Under the pieces are notes generated by a model. The model did no database searches and had not been told where the DNA came from. It saw nothing but the letters and a program-made list of their open reading frames with translations. A stretch of DNA of 47,677 nt, taken from contig JALFSR010000100.1 in assembly GCA_022778745.1 (NCBI GenBank), forward strand, positions 1 to 47,677. The letters are read 5' to 3'. Within the stretch, counting starts at the first letter, position 1. Each line of letters begins with the position of its first letter. The translations under genes and the position numbers were made by a program. This stretch comes from Clostridiales bacterium (GTDB lineage Bacteria; Bacillota; Clostridia; Lachnospirales; Lachnospiraceae). Positions 39,877 through 46,627 of this stretch are shown here, piece after piece.

Positions 39877-40359
39877 ATGGAAACAAATCTTATCTACAAC
39901 CACATTTTTAAATGTGAAAGACTGAATGAGCCTAAATTGTCCTATAATGAGGACAAATCTATTATGCAAGATATACAAGCAGAAAATATCCTACGTAATA
40001 TCTATGCAGCGGAAAATATCGACCTTGGTATCTGTGAGGTGTGTATTGCGCTTCTCGTTAATAGAAGAAATAAGGTTGTGGGCTATTATAAAGTTTCACA
40101 GGGTGGCATTGATTCTACTACAATGGATATTAAAATGATTACAAAAGCCGCGCTCGATACATTCAGTAGTGGCGTAATTCTATGCCACAATCATCCAAGC
40201 GGTAGCCCAAAGCCGAGCAGGGCTGACGTGGATACAACTGAAAGATTGAGAAAAGCCTTACAACTTTTCGATATCAGTTTAATTGACCACATTATTCTTA
40301 CAGAAGATAATGCCTTTTACTTTTCATCCGAAACGTGTAAATATCCCATGAGAGCCTAA
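39877..40359 (+). CDS. radC: RadC-like JAB/MPN domain protein
   Basis: 160 residues, a single RadC-type JAMM domain without the N-terminal helix-hairpin-helix of chromosomal RadC. The metal-binding H104-N-H106-P-S-G...D117 motif (CHNHPSGSPKPSRADVD) is complete, followed by the usual LFDISLIDHIILT. RadC proteins are common on Bacteroidota mobile elements and phages; the once-claimed repair role is doubtful and the true reaction unknown. Confidence 0.93.
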   Translation: METNLIYNHIFKCERLNEPKLSYNEDKSIMQDIQAENILRNIYAAENIDLGICEVCIALLVNRRNKVVGYYKVSQGGIDSTTMDIKMITKAALDTFSSGVILCHNHPSGSPKPSRADVDTTERLRKALQLFDISLIDHIILTEDNAFYFSSETCKYPMRA

Positions 40360-40396
40360 AAACATTATAGGCTAATAACATAAATTTAAAAACGGA

Positions 40397-40430
40397 ATAC
40401 TATCTTATTAGTGTTCCGTTTTTTTATACC
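40397..40430 (+). terminator. Intrinsic terminator
   Basis: AAACGGAATACT pairs with AGTGTTCCGTTT, then T-run. Confidence 0.85.
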
Positions 40431-40450
40431 CCCTATTGCTGATATATCCT

Positions 40451-40656
40451 AAATCGTTTTATTTTTAACTATCACCCATTAACCTATATAACTATACTAC
40501 TATATGGCCGAACATTAATTTTAAATCGTTTTCCTATCTATTTTGGAAAATTCCCCCTCTATAATATTAACCCATATATCTACTCAATAATCATAGAAAA
40601 AATATTAAAAATTAAATTTGGAAATTAAAAACAATTTTTTATTTTATAGAATAATC
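40451..40656. repeat. Inverse AAAACGATTT boxes and 18-bp repeat in a gene-free stretch
   Basis: AAATCGTTTT at 40451-40460 and 40523-40532 (inverse orientation) and TTATTTTATAGAATAATC at 40639-40656. No ORF. Confidence 0.7.
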
Positions 40657-40706
40657 CCTTTAATTATATAACCTAAAATTAATTTTGTATTCTCGTTATT
40701 TTTTAC

Positions 40707-40714
40707 TATCTTTG
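40707..40714 (+). promoter_or_regulatory. Promoter -7 element of candidate ncRNA B
   Basis: TATCTTTG with TTTTG about 20 nt upstream. Confidence 0.65.
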
Positions 40715-40720
40715 CATAAA

Positions 40721-40905
40721 AGAAATAAATTAGTAAAAGGAGGTTTTATGAGAAGTCCACCATGTTAAAATAATATGATATTTTAGGAATTAAATTTCCA
40801 ATAAGGGCTGAACATTTTTTTAATGTAGTAGGAGAGTATACTCCAATCTACATTGAATGGGCAGGAGAGTATACTCCAACACATACACTTATATAAAACG
40901 TTTTA
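40721..40905 (+). ncRNA. Candidate structured regulatory RNA B with SD-led mini-ORF
   Basis: Paralogue of RNA A. AAAAGGAGG (40735-40743), ATG of a 6-codon ORF (40748-40768, MRSPPC), hairpin GGAA-TTAAAT-TTCC (40786-40799), AAGGGCTGA block, hairpin ACATT-T5-AATGT (40812-40826), two GGAG-AGTATA-CTCC hairpins (40831-40844, 40864-40877), then ACTTATATAAAACGTTTT. The stretch from the AAGGGCTG block through the first GGAG hairpin is almost identical to RNA A. Confidence 0.65.
40748..40768 (+). CDS. Leader-type peptide MRSPPC
   Basis: Six codons after AAGGAGG; same M-R-x-P-P-x plan as MRDPPKT at 31546. Confidence 0.45.
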   Translation: MRSPPC

Positions 40906-40916
40906 ATCAATAATAC

Positions 40917-40998
40917 CATTATCCTATAAAATAAAATCTTTCTTTAATATTCCAAATTTAATTTTGCCCCTATATACTAAAAAAGTTTAAAACGTTTT
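40917..40998. repeat. Inverse 18-bp repeat and AAAACGTTTT box
   Basis: CATTATCCTATAAAATAA at 40917-40934; AAAACGTTTT at 40989-40998. Confidence 0.7.
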
Positions 40999-41031
40999 AT
41001 TGGATCGCTTTGAAAAATTAAATCTTTTTAC

Positions 41032-41039
41032 TATCTTTG
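41032..41039 (+). promoter_or_regulatory. Promoter -7 element
   Basis: TATCTTTG, 27 nt before ATG 41067; the last clear TAnnTTTG promoter on the plus strand. Confidence 0.7.
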
Positions 41040-41066
41040 CATCACTATTAAAATAAATCTTGCTAT

Positions 41067-41351
41067 ATGGAAGAAAAAAATATTAGATTGGAAGCAATGA
41101 ACAAATTGATATCCTTCAGTTTTAATTTTAAATGGGCAGGCACGCTTAACTCCAATTCCGAAAAAACCGCCTACCCAAAGTTTATCCTTGACCTTTGGTT
41201 TGACGATAGGGATTTTATGCTCGACAAATATACAAGCCATGCAGATGATTTCTTTACATTCTATTGCTCCCTTGACAACAGCAATAAAATTAAATTGCTG
41301 AACTATATCAACGATAATTATAATGATGAAATAAAATTAATGCTCCACTAA
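41067..41351 (+). CDS. Hypothetical protein, 94 aa
   Basis: Not recognised. Own promoter; followed by a gene-free stretch. Confidence 0.78.
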   Translation: MEEKNIRLEAMNKLISFSFNFKWAGTLNSNSEKTAYPKFILDLWFDDRDFMLDKYTSHADDFFTFYCSLDNSNKIKLLNYINDNYNDEIKLMLH

Positions 41352-41640
41352 AAAATTAAAATTAATGTTAACATTACTGAAAGAAATTTTAAAAAGAAAA
41401 ACGTTTTATTTCTTTCCAAATTTCTTTAAACAATACATTATACTCAACTGAGTATAATAACCCCTAATATTAACATATCCTAATAGTTTATAACGGCTAT
41501 ATCCCTCCAAAAAAGTGATGCCGATTTATACGATAATCTCGTACCTAAACTATTAAACAAATTTTAATTTTTTTGTATAATTGAAATAAAAAATCTAATT
41601 TGAATAAATATTAAAATAAACCTGTTTTTTAATTTTTACT
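41352..41640. other. Gene-free stretch with palindrome
   Basis: A hairpin GAAAGAAAT...ATTTCTTTC at about 41379-41416 and the palindrome TATACTCAACTGAGTATA (41439-41456). No TAnnTTTG promoter before the next gene; TATAAT at 41576-41581 is a possible alternative. Confidence 0.5.
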
Positions 41641-42003
41641 ATGAATACTAAATATAATCAAAAACAAATCTTGGAAGCATATAAAAAAGAAGTCGCTGCT
41701 AACTTTACAGAAGAACAAAAGAAAAAAAAACAAAGAGTCTATGCCATCATGTTCTTCGATACCGAAATTAATCTTAATATCTCCTCCCATCCTAATAAAT
41801 GGGCTAACTATAAAAATCAATTCTTTGATAACGGTGAGGACGCTTTCTATAACTACGCCATCGACCTTAATCTCGCTAATATGATCGTTGAGGCAGATAA
41901 TGTGGATAAACTGCCATACTCCATGCTCGATGCCTATAATAATATCAATGACCCCGCTTGGCAAAATGAATACCTCTACCCCTATCTGAACCCCTATGCC
42001 TAA
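41641..42003 (+). CDS. Hypothetical protein, 120 aa
   Basis: Not recognised; helical basic N-terminus, Asn/Tyr-rich acidic second half. The first gene of the region without the usual cassette promoter. Confidence 0.78.
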   Translation: MNTKYNQKQILEAYKKEVAANFTEEQKKKKQRVYAIMFFDTEINLNISSHPNKWANYKNQFFDNGEDAFYNYAIDLNLANMIVEADNVDKLPYSMLDAYNNINDPAWQNEYLYPYLNPYA

Positions 42004-42026
42004 TATATCCCCACTTACTATATAAA

Positions 42027-42040
42027 TACTCAATTGAGTA
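42027..42040. repeat. TACTC-n4-GAGTA palindrome
   Basis: TACTCAATTGAGTA, a perfect 14-bp palindrome 23 nt after the stop of the 120-residue gene. Confidence 0.8.
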
Positions 42041-42101
42041 TCATGTGCGATCATATTAGTCCAAATTTTAATTTTTAAACTATATTATAAAAATATTACT
42101 G

Positions 42102-42158
42102 ATGAAATCAATAATTAAATTTGTTGTCCTCCTCGCAGGTATTATAAACATTCACTGA
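42102..42158 (+). pseudogene. N-terminal fragment of a possible membrane protein gene
   Basis: MKSIIKFVVLLAGIINIH then stop, only four bases before the palindromic left end of the IS200/IS605-like element. It may be the start of a gene interrupted by that element, with the rest at 42493. Confidence 0.35.
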
Positions 42159-42161
42159 ATT

Positions 42162-42500
42162 GACGGCAAAGTGGTGAAAAAACGTTTAGTTTTTTCACAT
42201 CTTTGTTGTCTTTTCGGAACCATAAATTATATTTATATATAAGACTTAGACTTTCTATCATGCTCAAGGCAATCAAAATACGCATATATCCAAATAGGGA
42301 CTACAACGCTGCGTTGAATATCCTTGACGAGGGTTTAAGAAATATAATAGGGCTGAGTTCGCCCGAATTCACGCCTGCGGACTGTCCAACTATGGATGAT
42401 CGTGGCACGTGGTGCCACCTAAAAAGTAGTGACAGGATGAAGCAGGAAAAAAATGAAGGACATTAGAGGATCTAGGATTTCCTTAATTTTCTATGTTTTT
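42162..42500 (+). mobile_element. Internally deleted IS200/IS605-type element (PATE-like)
   Basis: Begins with a 49-nt imperfect palindrome (42162-42210): arms GAC, CAAAG and GTGAAAAAAC paired with GTTTTTTCAC, CTTTG and GTC, loop GTTTA. This is typical of the subterminal hairpins used by TnpA. A deleted tnpB follows (42260-42466), with a second hairpin GTGGCAC-GTG-GTGCCAC at 42402-42418 near its 3' end. No tnpA. The exact right end is not determined; TTTTCGGAACyATAAmTA occurs at both 42211 and 42494. Confidence 0.65.
42260..42466 (+). pseudogene. tnpB: tnpB remnant: N-terminus fused to C-terminus
   Basis: 68 residues. MLKAIKIRIYPN (1-12) is the standard TnpB start; from residue 13 RDYNAALNILDEG...GLSSPEFTP is the extreme TnpB C-terminus after the last catalytic Asp region. 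The whole RuvC core is missing, apparently by one in-frame deletion at about 42295. As TnpB guide RNA usually spans the tnpB 3' end and right end, that RNA could still be present. Confidence 0.75.
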
Positions 42501-42702
42501 CGGAACTATAACTACCATAATAGCCTATCTCCTTGATTTTAACCCCTCAGGAGATATAGCTAAAGATTGCAGTACGGTCGTGGAAGATGGTATCAATAAA
42601 ATTAAATCTACCGCCACCCAAGCAACTGCTATAACAATAAACAAAACTAAAAACTTTACTCAATTGGATTCCCTACAAACTATCAAGAATCCTGAACAGT
42701 AA
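42493..42702 (+). CDS. Small membrane-associated hypothetical protein, or 3' part of an interrupted gene
   Basis: 69 residues: MFFGTITTIIAYLLDF hydrophobic start, then a polar Thr/Lys-rich domain. No promoter upstream. Possibly the continuation of the MKSIIKFVVLLAGI fragment at 42102, split by the IS element. Confidence 0.5.
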   Translation: MFFGTITTIIAYLLDFNPSGDIAKDCSTVVEDGINKIKSTATQATAITINKTKNFTQLDSLQTIKNPEQ

Positions 42703-42730
42703 AAAATTAATTTTGTTATTTTCCATAATC

Positions 42731-42782
42731 ACTACCCATTAGGCAAAAAAATATATTACCCGCCTGATGGGTATTTTTTATA
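42731..42782 (+). terminator. Intrinsic terminator
   Basis: TACCCATTAGGC pairs with GCCTGATGGGTA, then T6. Confidence 0.85.
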
Positions 42783-42887
42783 TATGCCTATAACCGAAAT
42801 TTAATTTTCCTTAACCCCTATATACAAAAAAAAATTGCCCGCTCATCACGGACAACCATTCCATCATGCGCCCTACGCGCACACAGA

Positions 42888-42901
42888 TACTCGATTGAGT
42901 A
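42888..42901. repeat. TACTC-n4-GAGTA palindrome
   Basis: TACTCGATTGAGTA, two bases beyond the stop codon of the minus-strand lipoprotein gene. Confidence 0.8.
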
Positions 42902-42903
42902 CC

Positions 42904-43077
42904 CTACTGCTGAGATACTTCAGTACTGTCAACTCTGACACTATCTGCAGCAACACTGTCTGCAACTACTACTGTGCTGTCACTAACAGCAACCTCAGCC
43001 TTTGGCTTTCTCCCGCCACAGGAGACCATGGCAACCATCATTGCTGCCATAGCCATACTAATTACAATCTTCTTCAT
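42904..43077 (-). CDS. Small lipoprotein
   Basis: 57 residues. MKKIVISMAMAAMMVAMVSC is a signal peptide with lipobox ending at C20 followed by GG. The rest is a Val/Ala/Asp/Ser-rich mature peptide. Bacteroidota encode many such short lipoproteins. It is GC-richer than its surroundings and on the opposite strand, so it was probably acquired from a host. In a phage it could alter the cell surface, for example in superinfection exclusion. Start at 43077 rather than an upstream in-frame codon at 43101 because of the signal peptide and a weak AGAGG. Confidence 0.8.
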   Translation of the reverse strand: MKKIVISMAMAAMMVAMVSCGGRKPKAEVAVSDSTVVVADSVAADSVRVDSTEVSQQ

Positions 43078-43098
43078 TTTTAACCTCTTTGGTTTTAT

Positions 43099-43113
43099 CA
43101 TTATAAATATATG
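43099..43113 (-). promoter_or_regulatory. Possible promoter of the lipoprotein gene
   Basis: On the minus strand CATATATTTATAATG, 22 nt before the start; contains TATAAT and resembles the sequence before the 44027 gene. Confidence 0.35.
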
Positions 43114-43183
43114 AAAAATTAATTTTATTCCACATCTTCCCCTATTATCTCACCTTTTATTGATCTTTTTCTTCTACCTAAAA

Positions 43184-43396
43184 ATGTTCTAAAAGTGATA
43201 TTACACCGTTAATTTTTAAAAAATTACCGCACTTTTTTTATTGATGCGGAAAATTAATGTTCTAAATGTCGCTTTTGCCTGTTTTATACCCCATTTTACC
43301 CCTATTTTTATTGTAAAATGTTCTAAATGTCTCTTTTTTATGCTATTTTATGAAAAAACATTGGGGAAAATTTAATTTTGATGTTCTAAATGTCGC
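43184..43396 (+). repeat. Four iteron-like repeats ATGTTCTAAATGTCGC
   Basis: Copies at 43184-43197 (partial), 43257-43272, 43318-43333 and 43381-43396, same orientation, spaced 73, 61 and 63 nt. Confidence 0.8.
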
Positions 43397-43952
43397 ATTT
43401 GCTTGTTCTTTGCCCTTTTTTGATCTTTATCTATCTGAAATTTAATTTTAATGCGAAAAAACTATACAAAAAAATTTAATTTTTTAAAAAATGTTGGAAA
43501 ATTTATCGCAAGGCGCAGCCCAAAATTAAATCTTTGCTACCTTTTCAAAATTAATTCTCTCCTAAATTGTTCAGTTTTTAAAATTAAATTCTCTCCTGAA
43601 AATTAAGACTATTTTTCCCGTGATATATTGCTACAGGCAAAATTAAATCTTTGCCAACTTTTCAAAAATTAAATAAACATCACACACGGAGTTTTAATTT
43701 TCCAATGCCACTTCTTTTCCTTTTATTCCACAATTTTCCACATTCTTCCACCTTTCCTTCATATACAAAAATCATACCAAAACATTAAAAAATGGAATGA
43801 GATTTCAATGAATTTGTATTGCATGCAACAAACTAAATATCAAGCACTTAAAGAATACTTTAGGCTATATATTTTAAGTATTTGAAAATCAAGCATTTAG
43901 AGGGGACAAATGAATTTAGGATATTTTATGATTATCTTTTTAAAAAATGAAT

Positions 43953-43967
43953 ATATATTTATAATGG
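43953..43967 (+). promoter_or_regulatory. Possible promoter of the 44027 gene
   Basis: ATATATTTATAATGG containing TATAAT, 60 nt before the start; no TAnnTTTG is present. Confidence 0.35.
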
Positions 43968-44026
43968 AGTGCAAGTAAGAAGCATTCAATGAATTAATAA
44001 TTATAAAAAATTAAAAAACAAAAAAC

Positions 44027-44902
44027 ATGGAAATTAAAATTAACTGCCTGAGAAACGGCATTGAGGGAGGAGGGGCATCTAATGGCCCTGCTACTCTTTT
44101 AGACGGATATGGCACATATCTGTATGATTTGTATAAGCCTTCTGATGCAGATGTGGCTGCTCATCCTGAGCTTGCTGATGAGCCGTTGGGAATTGTTTAT
44201 CCTATGGGCAATACTGTTTTTAAGGTCATAAAAAGTATTACCTATAGTGATTATTCTGATGGAGCAAAAGAACCGATAGTAAAATTTGTCCGTTCATGGT
44301 TTCTGCCAAGTCTGATACGTGAAATGAATAAAAACGGCGACAATTTCTCACCAGTATCATATCTACGCGAATACAATCCATTATCTTCAACTAGTAGTAA
44401 TCGTAATGATATGTGGAGTTATTATTATCCTGTATTAGACGGCAAAGCAAACGATGTAACTTTTTCTAATATTATGGCATATCCTTCTCTTATTAACAAT
44501 GTTTCTTTGGTGAATGCATTTAAATTATCTACTGATTTGTGGTATAGTACTACAGGTGTAACTAAATATGGGGAATGGCAAGATAAAACTGATGATATTA
44601 ATGATGAAAACCGTCCAAAGACTATTCTTGATACACTGTTTCCTATTTTTGCATTTTATAAACCGTCATATAGTACAAATTCTTATATAATAAGTCAAAG
44701 ACCGAGTGAAAACTATAAGTATATGTTTTCCGCTGAGAAATTATCAGAAATCAATGAGGCCGACATTGATTATTACAAAAAGAGTGCCGTATTGATATAC
44801 AAGAAAGACTTGATGGATTTCAAGAATTTTTTCAAGAAAATATTGGTTTATGGCAAGGAGATATACACTTATGCCAATTCATTAAGGAATCCACAAAGTT
44901 AA
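44027..44902 (+). CDS. Hypothetical protein, 291 aa
   Basis: Not recognised; Ser/Tyr/Asn-rich with short strands (NNVSLVNAFKLSTDLWYSTTGVT) and few long helices except the end, a composition compatible with a virion or surface protein. Long A-rich leader. The GT2 gene follows after 44 nt without a terminator. Confidence 0.8.
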   Translation: MEIKINCLRNGIEGGGASNGPATLLDGYGTYLYDLYKPSDADVAAHPELADEPLGIVYPMGNTVFKVIKSITYSDYSDGAKEPIVKFVRSWFLPSLIREMNKNGDNFSPVSYLREYNPLSSTSSNRNDMWSYYYPVLDGKANDVTFSNIMAYPSLINNVSLVNAFKLSTDLWYSTTGVTKYGEWQDKTDDINDENRPKTILDTLFPIFAFYKPSYSTNSYIISQRPSENYKYMFSAEKLSEINEADIDYYKKSAVLIYKKDLMDFKNFFKKILVYGKEIYTYANSLRNPQS

Positions 44903-44946
44903 TTATTTTTTTTTACAATTTAATTTTTTTATATTAGGGGCTTTAT

Positions 44947-45798
44947 ATGATAAGTACGATAATAACGAATTACAATAACGGAGGGCTGCTGAGAGAGGCG
45001 GTATCCTCCGTTTTAAATCAATCATACAGGGATTTGGAGGTTATCATTGTGGATGACTGTTCTACGGATGACAGCATTGAGAATATTAGGAGGGAATTTT
45101 CGGCAGATGAGAGGCTCAAGATATTGATGTTGGATGAAAACCATGGTGCAGGATATGCAAGGGATTACGGTTTGAGGCATTCTTCGGGTGAATGGATTTC
45201 ATTTGTTGATGGGGATGATTATATTTATCCTGATTTTTACAGGGAAATGATCAATGCTGCGGAGGAGAATAACAAAAATATTTGTTCCTGTAAAATTGAT
45301 GCCGACGGTACATATAGAGGGATTGATTTCTGTGTCATTACAGACAAGCAGGTGATGATTGACCGCATGTTGGAGCAGACGAACTATTATCTGAACAACA
45401 AAATTGTCAGGAGGGAATTGTTTTTCCCTGACGGATATTGTCACAGGCGGTATATAGAGGACACGCCTACAATGTTCAAATGTCTCATGAAATGCAGGCG
45501 GGAGGTATTCATTCCGTATATAGGATATTATTACCGCAGTAATCCGAACAGTCTGACTCACACATGTTCTCCTACCAAGACGGCCATATATAATGGCCTT
45601 GCGATGTTTGAGGTTCATGAAACCATAATTGATGCAGGATATAAGAGTCATATAGACCCTGTATTTTTATCTAAGGATTTGGTACTGCAGGGAGAGCACG
45701 GTCTATTGGACGGTCAGGAGATAGAGGAGAAATTTAAAGATGATTTCAATCTGTTGAATACCTATGTAGACAAATATTATCCGAAGGAGACCGAATAG
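44947..45798 (+). CDS. Family 2 glycosyltransferase
   Basis: 283 residues with a complete GT-A fold start: STIITNYNNGGLLREAVSSVLNQSY, VDDCSTDDS (D36/D37), GAGYARDYGL and the metal-binding DGDD at 88-91 followed by IYPDFY. GT2 enzymes transfer sugars from nucleotide-sugar donors. No membrane segments, so it is cytoplasmic. Substrate could be phage DNA bases, a virion protein or surface polysaccharide; nothing here decides. Confidence 0.93.
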   Translation: MISTIITNYNNGGLLREAVSSVLNQSYRDLEVIIVDDCSTDDSIENIRREFSADERLKILMLDENHGAGYARDYGLRHSSGEWISFVDGDDYIYPDFYREMINAAEENNKNICSCKIDADGTYRGIDFCVITDKQVMIDRMLEQTNYYLNNKIVRRELFFPDGYCHRRYIEDTPTMFKCLMKCRREVFIPYIGYYYRSNPNSLTHTCSPTKTAIYNGLAMFEVHETIIDAGYKSHIDPVFLSKDLVLQGEHGLLDGQEIEEKFKDDFNLLNTYVDKYYPKETE

Positions 45799-45831
45799 TT
45801 TTTTTTAAAAATCAAAGTATGAGATAAAAGT

Positions 45832-45868
45832 TAAGCCGCAGGTTTTTTCTCCTACGGCTTTTTTATTT
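45832..45868 (+). terminator. Intrinsic terminator
   Basis: AAGCCGCAGG pairs with CCTACGGCTT, then T6, between convergent genes. Confidence 0.85.
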
Positions 45869-45870
45869 TT

Positions 45871-46515
45871 TTATTTTACTCCAACAAGATTTTGCCACAT
45901 ATCATAGATTAAAACACCTTTGTAAGTAAAATACTGATAACCGTTATGTTCATTAGTATTCCCGTTCCTTTTATGATATTGGTTTATGTATTTTGTCAAT
46001 GTTATAATAGAGCCATCCACAACAATTTTGTTGCCCTGTACCTTGAACAATTTACCATCTTGAATACATTTGATTTCTTCCCCATCAATTATGCCAAGCA
46101 AGTCAAGTCTGCAGTTCGGAAATTTCCGTTTTTCAATTGTCCCATTTTCGCATCTATAACGTCTTCCGCCGAAACACATTTCAGTTTTAGGGAACAAGAA
46201 AAGGGCTTCCTTATAAATGTTGAGCAAATCATCAAAATCAGCTTTAACCCATTCTTTACCGCCATCACCCTTCAGAAGGTATCCTTCCTTCATGAATTTA
46301 TCTTTAAGCCATCGTTCTATCTTTTTGTAATAAGGAGAAAAAATTACAATTCTATTGTAAAAAGGATGTGTCGGTGGTGTAGAATTTTTTTGAATTCTTT
46401 TCCGCTCAAAAGGATTGATTGTAATACCAAATTTATAGGTGTTTTCTTTTTCATAACAAGAATTCGTAAGAAGATAAACTATCCCACCGTTGTCCTTTTT
46501 ATTTCTTCTTTGCAT
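45871..46515 (-). CDS. T5orf172/GIY-YIG-like protein
   Basis: 214 residues. The N-terminal ~80 residues (GGIVYLLTNS, TYKFGITINPFERKRIQKNSTPP, KKIERWLKDKF) fit the T5orf172/MUG113 branch of the GIY-YIG superfamily, with Y-L in place of GIY and YKFGIT for YIG. The C-terminal ~80 residues, ending NGYQYFTYKGVLIYDMW, look like a small DNA-binding module of RAMA or homing-endonuclease-associated type. Could be a regulator or free-standing endonuclease. Own promoter. Confidence 0.75.
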   Translation of the reverse strand: MQRRNKKDNGGIVYLLTNSCYEKENTYKFGITINPFERKRIQKNSTPPTHPFYNRIVIFSPYYKKIERWLKDKFMKEGYLLKGDGGKEWVKADFDDLLNIYKEALFLFPKTEMCFGGRRYRCENGTIEKRKFPNCRLDLLGIIDGEEIKCIQDGKLFKVQGNKIVVDGSIITLTKYINQYHKRNGNTNEHNGYQYFTYKGVLIYDMWQNLVGVK

Positions 46516-46557
46516 AATTTAGATAAACTATTTTTTAAAATTAACTTTTTCCTATTG

Positions 46558-46589
46558 CAAATGTAATAAAATTTTATTTAATTTCCAAA
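46558..46589 (-). promoter_or_regulatory. Promoter of the T5orf172-like gene
   Basis: On the minus strand TTTG (46589-46586), 20 nt, TACATTTG (46565-46558), 42 nt before the start codon. Confidence 0.75.
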
Positions 46590-46622
46590 AATAAAAAAGA
46601 GTCCTTATTTTCACAAGGACTC
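46590..46622 (-). terminator. Intrinsic terminator (minus strand)
   Basis: GAGTCCTT pairs with AAGGACTC, then T6 on the minus strand; ends the methyltransferase transcript. Confidence 0.8.
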
Positions 46623-46627
46623 CATTA

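Larger units (their letters stand above)
43102..44026. other. Gene-free region with iteron-like repeats
   Basis: 925 bp between divergent genes without a credible ORF. It contains four ATGTTCTAAA repeats, two pairs of A/T-rich direct repeats (43521-43555 with 43638-43672; 43546-43565 with 43580-43600) and the palindrome TTGCATGCAA (43819-43828). None of the AAAACGATTT or 18-bp repeats of the accessory region occurs here. Confidence 0.7.

Noticed and set aside
9143..40934. Dispersed repeats as a CRISPR array
   Set aside because: Copies are hundreds of bases apart with genes between, vary at one or two positions and occur in both orientations; no cas genes.
11402..42901. TACTC-n4-GAGTA palindromes as ordinary intrinsic terminators
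   Set aside because: Only the copy at 14682 has a following T-run, and several are followed by a separate complete terminator.
42835..43083. 82-codon plus-strand ORF across the lipoprotein gene
   Set aside because: Shadow of the minus-strand lipoprotein gene, which has a clear signal peptide and lipobox; the plus-strand product is a His/Thr/Tyr-rich artefact.
45946..46566. 206-codon plus-strand ORF
   Set aside because: Antisense to the T5orf172-like gene, which has a matching promoter and recognisable domain.
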